Assembly: GCA_030765065.1 (NCBI GenBank) | Contig: CM060986.1 | Span: 75,013,573-75,077,572 of the forward strand | DNA: 64,000 nt | Reading direction: 5' to 3' | Source: Deroplatys truncata | Lineage: Eukaryota; Arthropoda; Insecta; Mantodea; Mantidae | Shown: positions 33,991 through 44,260 of the stretch, in pieces | Numbering within the stretch: the first letter of the stretch is position 1 | Layout of the letters: each line of letters begins with the position of its first letter | Made by a program: the position numbers and the translations under genes | The notes under the pieces: model-generated | Told to the model about the DNA's origin: nothing | What the model saw: only the letters and a program-made list of their open reading frames with translations | Databases searched by the model: none

Positions 33991-35546
33991 TTTTGAAAAA
34001 ACCTCTGATAACGTCAATTAAAATACATTATGGTATATAATGGAACAAAAAGGTATACCGAAGCATTTAATAATAATAGAAGTTTGTACATGGAAAATAA
34101 AATAATGATAGAAACAGGATAAATAATTCTTTTATAAATTATGATTTTATAATTACACTAGTTAATCTTCCTTTGTTACTCCCAAACCTCTCGCTAGATA
34201 AAGCCAAGTTACTAAACTTTTGCCCCATTTGAGGATGGAAGAGGGTATTGTCGGGAAAACACTATGGTAAAAGACCAGTAGCTCTGTGGATCGATGTAGG
34301 CAATAACGCAGGATACAAAAGGGTTTCTTAGCTTGGAGAAGAACGGCCTTTGGAAGCAGTTGGAAGAGGGCGTTAAAGGAAATTTTGGGTTGTAAAACCA
34401 TAGAAGAAAATTAGTTTAGTTCTATTAATTTTACTTTCTCTCCTCTCTACACTTTCGCTCTTTTGTGAGCTTTATTCAGCTGATTTGATGTACTTTGCAA
34501 AAATACCGAAGATAAATATGAAAATCCCCCCTTTTATCGATACCAGACTTTTGACTACAGCCATTTGGAAGCCACTTTCACAGATTTCATTGTTTTTAAA
34601 GCGTGTTTTCTATGCAATCGAGAATTTTAGCCACGCAACAGTTCTTTATTCAGATTAATTCTTTTTGTTTGTTGTCTCCCACACATTCCAGCGTCAGTCG
34701 GAATCTGCTTCACGAACATTGGTAATGCCGAAGTGAATCCGCTGATTGGATTTTCTTCCCTCTCGTCGATTATTGATTTGCAAGCCAAGTTACCTGAGCA
34801 TTTTTTTCCAGTCATGCATTAGAGCAGAAGACTATCTCATTTTCCTCTCCAGATAATCCGAACACTGCTCCTTCCTCTCTCTGGATTTTGTTTTAGCATC
34901 GATAGATTTTTGTTTGTTGCTTCCTAAGTGTTTGTAATATCATATATTACAAATGGCATTAACTTGTAAAATCATAACCTGAGTCTTTTATTCTTAAGAT
35001 TAAAATAGCAATTAACTAAATTAAAAATAGCCGTGAAATAATACAGGATAATGTTGTTTACACCAATTCTTCGAGGCTAATGCCGTAGGATTAATTAGAT
35101 AAAGTTACAGGAGCTTTGCTTGAGGATTTTAATCTCGTGTGGAAACAAATAATTACTAGATGCTCTAGTGTATTAATCTCGCAGTAAATGTAACAAAACT
35201 TAAGGGAACACTGGGGTTTTAGGGAACATGACAAAATGTTAGATTTTTTAATTATACCATATAAATATTCTACAGACACCTATGAACCATTTTTGCCAAA
35301 CATTTTCACGATCCATCATTTCAAAAATCCCAGCGACATGTTTGAATCACTGTGTGCTCCTTTCAACTCCACTAGATTCTTTCTGTATGCGTTTTTCTCA
35401 ACTTTACATTTCAGTATTTGCTCTTATTTATATGAAAATATGCATACATAATCTAAAGTGTGCTGTCTAAAGATTCAAGCATGCATTTTATGATTCCCTT
35501 TATTCATTGATGGAATTAGTTGTTCTTCCGCACAAGTCGTGTGTTG
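33991..35546. other. Unassigned sequence
   Basis: Short frames at 34162-34401 (-), 34627-34815 (-) and 35236-35470 (+) show no motif. Nothing else recognised. Confidence 0.45.
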
Positions 35547-35763
35547 GACAGGGTTGGAAAGGTAGAATCAAGCGACTGAAAAGTTCAATGCAATAGCCAG
35601 TATTTTACCGGAAAAAATACGAATCAGCTGGAGAGGTTAGTGTCATGGCGGTATGTTGCAATGGTAGCTCAGTGATTAGAGCAACCGGATGGACACCGAG
35701 AGATCCGTGGTTCAAATCCCGGCTAACGCATTGAACTTTTCAGTCCCTTGATTCTATCTTTCC
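35547..35763 (+). mobile_element. E element copy 3, best preserved
   Basis: Termini 35557-35591 and 35728-35763 are near-perfect inverted repeats (33 of 35 match; core AGAATCAAG, then GACTGAAAAGTTCAATGC). Between them is GGTAGCTCAGTGATTAGAGC (A box, 35663-35682), then an anticodon-like segment and GGTTCAAATCCCGG (B box, 35709-35722), spaced about 27 bases apart. Both boxes fit pol III consensus well. The element is only ~217 bp, with no coding capacity. TIR-bearing MITEs do not normally carry an intact tRNA-type promoter and SINEs do not normally have inverted termini, so this is a hybrid structure. Confidence 0.85.
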
Positions 35764-37315
35764 TTTATTCATTGTCTTAACAAAAATTCATTTATACTGA
35801 AAAACAAGGCAAGTTATTAACACCTACACCTTTATGAAAACAAAAATTTACTTTTCTACAACTAATAACACCACATTTAATAAAATTCTTACATTTATAT
35901 TTACTGTACTCAAGTATTAGAAAATATCACTATAATGCTTCTCTGACAAATTTGAATGCGCAAGACAGTTTTAGAAAAATTGCTAAATAAAAACATTTAA
36001 TTGCATTATACGACCAACTATTTAAGCTAGAGCTTTCAGCTTTAGGACAGTCATTTCTTTGTGTACTCACATTAAGTGTGTCAATTTTCAAATGAATAGT
36101 TTTAACTTTAAAAAGGTTAGAAAAGCCAGTCCCTTAACATGTTTGTGCTTAAAAGAAAAAATGTAAAACAATGACTAACTCATTAGAAATTTAAATGTAC
36201 ATAACAAAAAAGCTATTAAATCTTAACCTATAAACAGGTTGTTGAGTTGATCAAACTCGTACTTAAGTGGTTCCTTATGAAATATTCGCTTTAAATGCTG
36301 TCTAGAAACAATGACTAAATAAATGTATTAAATCGAACGTAGTATATTGAATCCCATTCTAATTAACTCTTAAGGGAAACTTGTACAACCAATATAGGTA
36401 ACGTCAAATTATTAACATTTAGGTAAATTTTTCTCAAATGTGGTATAAGATAGCAGACATTTTATGCATTTGTTTATTAGAGGGTTAAAAGTATTTAAAA
36501 TGTTTTTAATAATGCCATTATTAAAAATTAAAATTAAAACAGTTTTTCTCTTGAGTTTTAATAACAGTAGTTTAAATATTTTTCTCTGATATAAATAAGT
36601 GTTTCTGGCTGTAGTAGTAAAAACATATTGCATAAAAACTTTAGCTTCATAGCTTTCTTAATTTCTCAGAAGGTATCATTAACATTAAAATATGAAGTTA
36701 TGACAAAAAGTCTTTAAACACTTTCTTATGTTTACTCACCGATACCCAGAAGGTATCTATCGTATCTGAAAAAGAAACTATCGCCAACTACCAACTTGAT
36801 AGGGATGTTTTCATAAAAATAGCGTTGATGGTTCTTGAAATCGCAGCCCAAACATCTGGCTGCATAAGCTAAAAGGGGCACTAAAAAGCCTACGGTGTTG
36901 TAATATATATGAGGACTTAAAGTTGGTTTTACAACTGTCTTTATTTAAAAAAGGTGAAGTATCGAAAAACGGTTAATTTTTTGACTGAATTCAGCGTACA
37001 GATTATCCTAATCTGCAAAATTTTAAACCCTTCCGTAACATCGCCGTTTTTATTACTCTTTATTTAACATAGTATGAAAATGATGACAACATATCCAAAA
37101 GACCAAACCACATGATGATCCTGATAAGCCAGCATTAGTATTAAATGTCAAAAAATGGCTAATAGATATCAGCCGACGGCAAGTGAACCGGATTGTAAAA
37201 GCATGCCTTCTGTAAGGCTAGTAAATGAAAGTCCTACACTTTTTGGAGTAGAGAGATGAACTTTAGCCCATCTTTAAGGGGAAGTTTTGCGCTACAAACT
37301 GGTATAACTGTTATA
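35764..37315. other. Unassigned AT-rich sequence
   Basis: No shared repeat, gene or notable structure seen. Confidence 0.5.
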
Positions 37316-38614
37316 TAGGGTCTTTCAACAAAAGTGTCCTATCTTTAACATGTGATAGCTGTCGTTGTTATTGAGTTACAGCAGTAATTTTTTTCATGTG
37401 GTTACAGTTATTATTGAAAAATAGCCATAGAACGTTACAGCATTCTGCAATGCGCAGAAATTGTGAAAATGTATTATTAAAATGGATCATCTGTTCGCCA
37501 AACCTTCCGTGTATTGCGTAAACTTTACGGTGTGCACAATCATCCCTGCGAGAGAACGATTCGGTGTTTGATCAATAAATTTGAAATAAGTGGTTCTGTC
37601 AGCGATCAAAGAATGCCTATACGTAATCGACGTAAGCGCTCCAACGAAAACGTAGGGGCCGTTCGTGAGAGTGTACGCGAGAACGAAAACAAATCAATTG
37701 CTTGTCGAGCGTAAGAATGGGGCTTTCGCCGATCACAACTTGGCGAATTCTGCATCTGGACTTGAAGTTTCACGCTTAAAAATGGTGTTAACTCAAGACC
37801 TAAAGCCCAACGACCATAGGTTGCGCCGTGTATTCGCTGACTGGGCTATGGAGCAATTGGAAGCTGACCCGGATTTTTGTCGAAAAATCATCTTCAGCGA
37901 CGAAGTCCACTTTTGGATGGATGGTTGTTAACAAACAAAATTGCAGCTATTGGAGCAATCACAATTCAATGCAGATTCAAGAACGACCACTTCATCCCAA
38001 AAAGGTTACTGTGTGGTGTGGATTTTGGTATGGTGGAATCATTGGTTCATATTTTTTCCAAGATGAAGATGGAGAAGCTCTGTCAATGGAGAAAGATACC
38101 GGGCTCTTATAAGGGATTATTTTTGGCCTCAATTGGAAGTTATGGATCTCGGAAACATCTGGTTCCATCAAGATGGTGCCACATGTCATACTGCTCTTGA
38201 AACAATCGATCTTTTGAAGGAGAAGTTCAGAGGTTTCATCATTTCCCGTGGTGGTGATGTTAACTGGCCCCCGAGGTCATGTGATTTAACGCCGTTGGGT
38301 TACTTCTTGTAGGGTTATGTTAAATCTTGAGTTTATGTCAACAAGCCAGAAACAGTAAATGATCTTATGAATAACTCGTGTTATAATAACATTATTCGTG
38401 ATGTTGGACCTAATTTACGTTCTTCTGTCGTTGAAAATTGGGTCAACCGTATACGCGCAACCCAACGAAGTCGCGGCGGTCACTTAACTGGTGTTCTCTT
38501 CCACAGGTAATGACATTAATTATGTTCCAAAATAAAAAAGAAATAGACCTCTATTATTTATAGAACGTGTTTTACTTAAGTTCAAAGATAGGACACTCTT
38601 GTTGAAAGACCCTA
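37316..38614 (+). mobile_element. Mariner-type transposon, complete but dead
   Basis: Terminal inverted repeats begin GGGTCTTTCAACAAAAGTGT (37318) and, reading inwards on the other strand from 38612, GGGTCTTTCAACAAGAGTGT. They extend about 30 bp and are flanked by TA on both sides (37316-37317 and 38613-38614), the target duplication of the Tc1/mariner superfamily. The 1.3-kb length is typical. The only gene is the transposase pseudogene at 37427-38510. Near-identity of the two ends with many coding lesions suggests an old but undivided copy. Confidence 0.9.
37427..38510 (+). pseudogene. Mariner-type transposase pseudogene
   Basis: This enzyme family cuts and reinserts its own element through a DDD/E triad. 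Here the expected start is ATA (37427-37429). A TAA stops the frame at 37478-37480, and frameshifts occur near 37708, 37925 and 38095. Two more stops lie at 38310-38312 and 38328-38330. The N-terminal helix-turn-helix region includes KLYGVHNHPCERTIRCLINK. The triad is still present: D in IFSDEVHFW (37899-37901), D in WFHQDGATCH (38172-38174) and D in RSCDLTP (38283-38285), with 36 residues between the last two by my count. The frame ends at TAA 38508-38510. It cannot make an active enzyme. Confidence 0.9.
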
Positions 38615-38989
38615 TATATGATAGCTTCTGTGTTCTCAAGCCGTTTGGTATCCTTCTTCGCAATGATATGCAAGTGTATATACTAAATTGAATTTTAGGT
38701 TGAGAAAAACAGCATTAAATGCTTTCCTAGATGTACTTTGGCGTTAATAACATTGTTAGATATATGTTAGACAAATATTTGCTGATGGATTTAACCAAAA
38801 TAGCATAATATTCTTAATTATAAAACTTTCCTCAAACTTCTTTGACAAAAGCAGCTTAGTGGTGTAAGAAGGCCTTCATCTACATCCTGTTAAAATGTCA
38901 ATCTGATATCTAGAATAGTTTGAGATAATGGGTCGTGAATTTAGCAGATTTAACAATTGAGTAATAGGGCTTTTAATCTCCCCTTAAAC
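38615..38989. other. Unassigned sequence
   Basis: Nothing recognised between the mariner element and the next LINE remnant. Confidence 0.5.
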
Positions 38990-39275
38990 AGAAAAAATAA
39001 AGGAAACGCACTTGGAACTTAATAAAAACGCTAGCTGTTCCACTGAGACTCCATGGATCAAAGCCCTGGATAACAAGGAAGAAAAAAGACGAATAGTGGC
39101 AATAGAAATTAAATTTCTTAGATTAGTTAAAGCCTGTAAACTGGAAGGTAGTTTAAGAGATTTAGTTATTAGGGGTGGACTTTAAAACGTGCTGAAAATG
39201 ATTTAATTGGTTCGTATAAGCAAAATTGGAAGCAGCACATAAATAGAAAGGAAAAATATATTTTAAGCTAGTCTT
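38990..39275 (+). pseudogene. LINE 3'-end remnant
   Basis: The forward frame reads RIVAIEIKFLRLVKACKLEG, matching the AAEMKFLRSV landmark of the LINE family at 13960. It is followed after a frameshift by ENDLIGSYKQNWKQHINRKE (usual RYRENWREHI pattern). Stops are present. It ends against a reverse-strand SINE-A relative at 39280. Confidence 0.6.
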
Positions 39276-39279
39276 ACAG

Positions 39280-39690
39280 TTAAGAGTAGCAGACGGGGGG
39301 TCTCCAGTAACTAGAGTAGGCCATAGTGGGCCCTTTTTGCTTCCTACGTGACCCCTGTGAGGAAGGGATGAAGGAGAGACATGCAGGGCAACCAGATGCG
39401 AACGATGATGTTCGCTAGCAAGGGCGGGGTTCCTAACGATTCCAACATATTAATTCTGACGCCGGGTAGCTCTACTTAAGCCACTCGCAATCCTTCCCAG
39501 GAAAGGGTGCCCCAGAGAACTTCTAAACGCCAGGGAGAAATCTTTCCAGAGCAAAATTTCATCGTCGTCCTGCTGCAACTCGCCAACCGCCGTCGCCTGG
39601 TCCTTCAAGCCTGAAATAGATGGAAGGAAATTCGTGACAGAAGGGGAATCGTCCAAACATTCTTCTACCGACACCATATTAGAGTGGCAG
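39280..39690 (-). mobile_element. SINE-A relative, headless
   Basis: The reverse strand carries TGGAAAGATTTCTCCCTGGC (39555-39536), TTCTCTGGGGCACCC, and the tail block GGGGTCACGTAGGAAGCAAA at about 39350. The body block matches the copy at 18302. The tail block matches the long GC-rich element at 49034-50036. I see no tRNA-like head, so it is 5'-truncated near 39690. A 75-codon reverse frame at 39450-39677 is incidental. Confidence 0.6.
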
Positions 39691-42214
39691 ACTCAATGGA
39701 ATCTAACTCGGGAGTTCCCAAATGTAAGCCTCTCACGTTATCTCGCTAGATTGCCTTTTTAGGCCACAAAAGAAGTGACTTAGGAACTCTTGGAGTGAAA
39801 CAGCTAAAGCCGGAACTGATTCTTAGAACCTAGTCAATGAATGTAGATTATTATAATGTTTTCATTAAGAAACTGCACACTATCCATTTTCTTTTGACTT
39901 CTAATAGTTTTCTGAAGTTACGGTAAAACAAATACGGCTCCCCGACTTCTGAACATTAGATACCAAACAGCTCCACAATTATAAAGTTCTCTTTAAGAGC
40001 ACCGCATTTGCTGCGTCGCTCTGAATCAGTTTCTCTAGATACCGCTTCAAGCGGGAAGTTTTAATGAACATTTCGTTAAAACAGCTAGAAAATTACTAAA
40101 GAGAAATTTTAAAATCTCGGTTAATTGAATAGCAGCTGGGCTCTTTTCTAAGTTGGAAAAGTTTTCTCAAGAAGACGCAGGACCAAATGCTTAGTATATC
40201 CTCAATTATATCTTCTGAATACAGAAGAGAACATTTTAATTGTATTTTAAGAATAACAGCACTAAAATATAACTTTTAAAAGTCGCATGCATTGTAAGAA
40301 CTGCAGGTCTCTTCATTAATATTCAAATACGTCTCGAAATATGATCTTGCTTAACCATGTTAAACTGGTTTCCATTGCTAGACTGAAAAACGTGAAAACG
40401 CAAATAAATTCTCTGTTATGTATACTCAGAAACAAACGATGTACAAACTCTAAACGACACATGACGTGAGACAAATTATTGCATCGTTTCTTTCTATACG
40501 CCATTGATTAAACACTTTCAGTAATTTGATTGATACACAGGTTCTGTCCTAATATAGTCATGACTAAAATGCTGACGAGCTAATTATACAAACATGCTGA
40601 AGTTGCCCAATGACGCTACAGATTACATTATAATAAGTTCATTTATGAACCAAATACTTTTTTGCCTTATGGACTAAACTTAGAATAAAGTAAATCTTAT
40701 TTTTGTATTACTTTAAATATATTTAAAAGTATTAATACAAACCTATGGTGAGATTTAGGTTGAAAATTCAAAATTTCACACTTTTTAGTTTTTACACTTT
40801 CTAATACTTTAGAGCCTATAGCAACATAGTGTTCCATAGTATTTCCCATTTACGTTCTTATGGAGCACCTCGTGAGCCCACATCAAGGCCAGAAATACAA
40901 ACTAGTGGCACGTGAATCTTTAAACTTGATTTTCTAAGGAACAACATCTTCCACATTTTTCATTACATGGAATGTGTCTCACGATGAAAATTTTCACCAA
41001 TCTTTCTGAAATTTGCAAGCTAGGTATACAAAGTATAGTCAAAGAGCTCCAAAAATCCCTTTTTTAAAGTATGTAAATCGTTCTCACTTAATGCTGTATA
41101 AATTGTGAAACAAGTGAAATTTTTGGGGGATTTTTCTGTAGAACACAAGGAAAATATTTTTGCCTATAGTTAAAGGATATGGAAAAAGGGCCAATTTGAG
41201 TGTCTTAGCAATCAACATCTTCAGCAAATGCCAGGAGAAACTTTATTGTACGAACTTAAATAATTTGACGTGTAGGCCATTTTGTGTAGCTAACAATATT
41301 TATATAAATAACAATAATTGCTAAATTATTTGCACTAGCTACATGAAAATTTATACTCAGTTATCTTATAACTTTTAAGGCATGTGGTTAAAAGTTCAAA
41401 GCAATTGGTTAAGAATTACGGATTTTAGAAATTTCACCTAAGGTAGCCTTAAGACGGGCCTTAACACTGATCTTATGAGACTGCTACTAATAGCAGAGTT
41501 GCCGGATTGTTTATCTTAAGTCCCCAAAGCTGAACGCCTTTGTAGCCCAATGCCATCAAATTTCTAGTTTAAATACGGTAAAAAAAATAAGTTTATTACA
41601 GTGTTTAACACAGTCATTTTTCGTCATACTTATAGAATAATGTTTGTAAATTCAACACTTCTCTAAAATATACTTTTTATATTTCAATTATACATATTGT
41701 GTTTACTTAGCATTTTAATTATTTTTATTGTGAGCCAAGGCTGGAAAGTTTAAACAACTATTTCATCAGCATTTGATACATAATGCATTATAGGCACTCG
41801 TACTGCATAATCTTGACATATGTTAGCAGAGAGCAATGATGCGATCGATTATATCGAGTAACGTAAAATGCTGCCACAAATTCGGTTTTTGGTTATAAAT
41901 TAATAGATAAATTACGCATTGCAGCTTGGGTTTTCGTATAAATATTGATGGAAAAATTTTCGTTCTCAAAATCTGACAAGCATTTAAAGGAATTTACCTT
42001 CAGAAAACTTGGATAAATGTATAGGTTATATCAGTATTTCTCCCCTTCTCTTATTTTATATATACTTATTTAGATACTCGTATAAAAGCCCATTGCTATG
42101 ACTCGTGTAGAGGATCTGCATTCAAGGACAAGGGAAAATAACGGTGAATATAACTATACTTTGTAAGTATCTCACTTTCAATAACAATTAACCATTCTTC
42201 CACGCAAACCGTGA
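39691..42214. other. Unassigned sequence
   Basis: No repeat shared within the window and no coding signal. The stretch 40800-41480 has the look of a non-coding mobile element (long, slightly less AT-rich), but I found no termini. Confidence 0.45.
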
Positions 42215-42529
42215 AGGACAAGGTTGGAAACAATCAAATAAATACCATTGATTAACCTAATAGTTGGTTAAACTAGAAGCCCAGGACTTAAAGTACTTGA
42301 GACATTGTAAGCCGCAATTGGGGTATGTCATCTCAATTAAATTTGAGATCTCCTTGTGGTTTACTGGAAAAAATGAGAGTCAGTTGGGAAATTTAATGTC
42401 GTGCCGGTATGTTGCCATGGTAGCTTAAATAGTTAGAGTAACTGGATGGAAACCGGAAGATTCACGACACAAATTCCGGCTCTTAACATTGAATTCAGCT
42501 AACAATCAGTCGTCTGATTTTACCTTGCC
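42215..42529 (+). mobile_element. E element copy 4, diverged
   Basis: The left end GGACAAGGTTGGAAACAATC matches the left flank of copy 3. The reverse complement of the right end reads GGCAAGGTAAAATCAGACGA, still alignable to the family terminus. Inside are GTCAGTTGGGAAATTTAATG, the A-box-like GGTAGCTTAAATAGTTAGAG (42419-42438) and a decayed B box (ACACAAATTCCGG). It is longer than copy 3 because it keeps the ~100 bp before the tRNA-like part. Confidence 0.7.
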
Positions 42530-43157
42530 AATCTCGCTTTCAAACTTGCTAGAGCATCTTTCGCTGCTTGTGAGCAGTATTTTTTTAATTATAAAATAAT
42601 TATTGTTACAGATAAGTGGCAAATGGGTACTAATTTAGATTTTTTTGCATTTTAAAACCCTTCCTTTTAGTACTTATATTTCTACTTAAGAGATAACTTA
42701 CTTTTAAATATAAGTACGTTGTTTACTTGCAATTTATAATAAATTGGATAACCATTTTCAATTACTGAAAAAAGGCCAAAACTAGGTTCTAAATATGCCA
42801 TTAATTCACAAGTGATGATAATTGCAGAAAAACTGAATCCAATTTGTATCGCATAGAAAATGTTTTCATATGCAGAGAAACACTTAATTGAAAGAAAAAA
42901 AATAAAAATTCAACTATGAATATTTGGGTCCCGTCCTTTAAGAACTAATATTACTTAAATTTTAGAAACTGGAAAACGCAGAATAAAACTAGGAATGAAT
43001 ATAATGTAAGGCTGAAAACATTAAATTTTGTTGTTATTCCTTAATAAAACCTCCCGATGATGCATTAATAATATTTTGAGCTCATGTATTTTATGAAATG
43101 GTTGAAATTATAGTATCTGGTGAATCTGAATTAACAGAACGCTGACGCCTCACATCG
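42530..43157. other. Unassigned AT-rich sequence
   Basis: Nothing recognised. Confidence 0.5.
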
Positions 43158-43660
43158 TAGATATTGTTACATACTAGGGTGAGGGCCTAAAGGTTTCCAG
43201 CAAATTATTAAATTTTGATCATCCCAACACGCACATGGGGGAGCGTAACTCACTATATCTAGAGGGAAGCGTGAGGTTTTACATTTATAGAAAAATATCC
43301 ATAACAAACATTACCTTAATTTATTGGTAAATGTTTGGTGACTCTACATTGCACTTAAGAAAACAGGATGAGGGGAGATGTCCCCAAGTGGAAGACTGAC
43401 CACACACGCGACTTGCTGTTAAAACTGCTCTCACACAAGTAACGCTTACTCTATTCCACCTCCTCCAACCGTGTCTAGCCAAGCTAGCCAGAGTTGGCGT
43501 CATCCAGACCGGTTCTAAACGAAGCCCTATCTCTGGCGTGTTCCGTGTCAAAGGAGGGCTCGTTAAGCCAAAAAATAATCAAAGGAACCCAATAATGCTA
43601 TCGACATTGCAACAAAATAATGTGCCTGGTAATGTCAATGATTACTGATACGCCACAATA
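43158..43660 (-). repeat. Rep-2 copy 4, diverged
   Basis: The reverse strand starts TGTGGCGTATCAGTAATC near 43655. It has ACTCTGGCTAGCTTGGCTAG, CCACTTGGGGACATCTCCCC and ACGCTTCCCTCTAG, and ends near CACCCTAGTATGTAACAATA (43166-43185). It is clearly related to copies 1-3 with more substitutions and about 60 bp extra. A 76-codon reverse frame at 43321-43551 lies entirely within it and is not a gene. Confidence 0.8.
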
Positions 43661-44260
43661 TTTAAACTGACGAATGGAGGTTACAGGGGCAAACCTCCGA
43701 CACCCGGTACGAAGCATCTCCTCGGGTTTGTGATCTTATAACTTCGAATAAGAAACGTCACTACCACCCAGATATATAAGAAGCTGAGGTGCTTGCCAAC
43801 TGGGCAGTAGATCCTTAGGATAGAGTAAGGGGCTTAAGATATATGCAAAGAACATTACCAGAGTTTTCATTGCACCGGAACCCACAACCACTTCCCGAGC
43901 CTGCACGCAACCTGGGCGAGCGCTCTCTCATTGAGTGACGTCATCTGTGTAGTAGTCAGTATTTCCTGGGTTGTAAAAGGAAAAGAAAAAAGCGTTTCAG
44001 TTTAAAGATCGAGCTCGTTTGTTTGTCATTCGCTGCCATGGTTACCCAGAGCAACCAACCAAACTAAATCGCTTCAAAGTATCATTTTAATGCTGAATCT
44101 TTTCTTTCTAAAAATACGTTTTTACAGAGCTATAGACTGTCGTTCACAGAGGTTTAAACAATACACTATAGAAGAACTGGTTCACAGTGGACGAATGACT
44201 TCCGAGTTACCTTGGAACAACCTACGAACATTAGGTTTTGTTTAACGTGGCATTCCACAT
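43661..44260. promoter_or_regulatory. Promoter-like GC-richer patch
   Basis: This stretch is visibly less AT-rich than its surroundings and contains a perfect palindromic CRE, TGACGTCA, at 43936-43943. It also holds a near-palindromic GTTACCCAGAGCAAC at 44041-44055, which resembles the X-box bound by RFX factors. I see no clear TATA box, initiator or downstream coding exon. It may be a real promoter of a gene whose exons lie outside the window, or an unrelated repeat. Confidence 0.25.

Noticed and set aside
43321-43551. 76-codon reverse frame with protein-like composition
   Set aside because: It lies wholly within Rep-2 copy 4 and is not open in the other copies.
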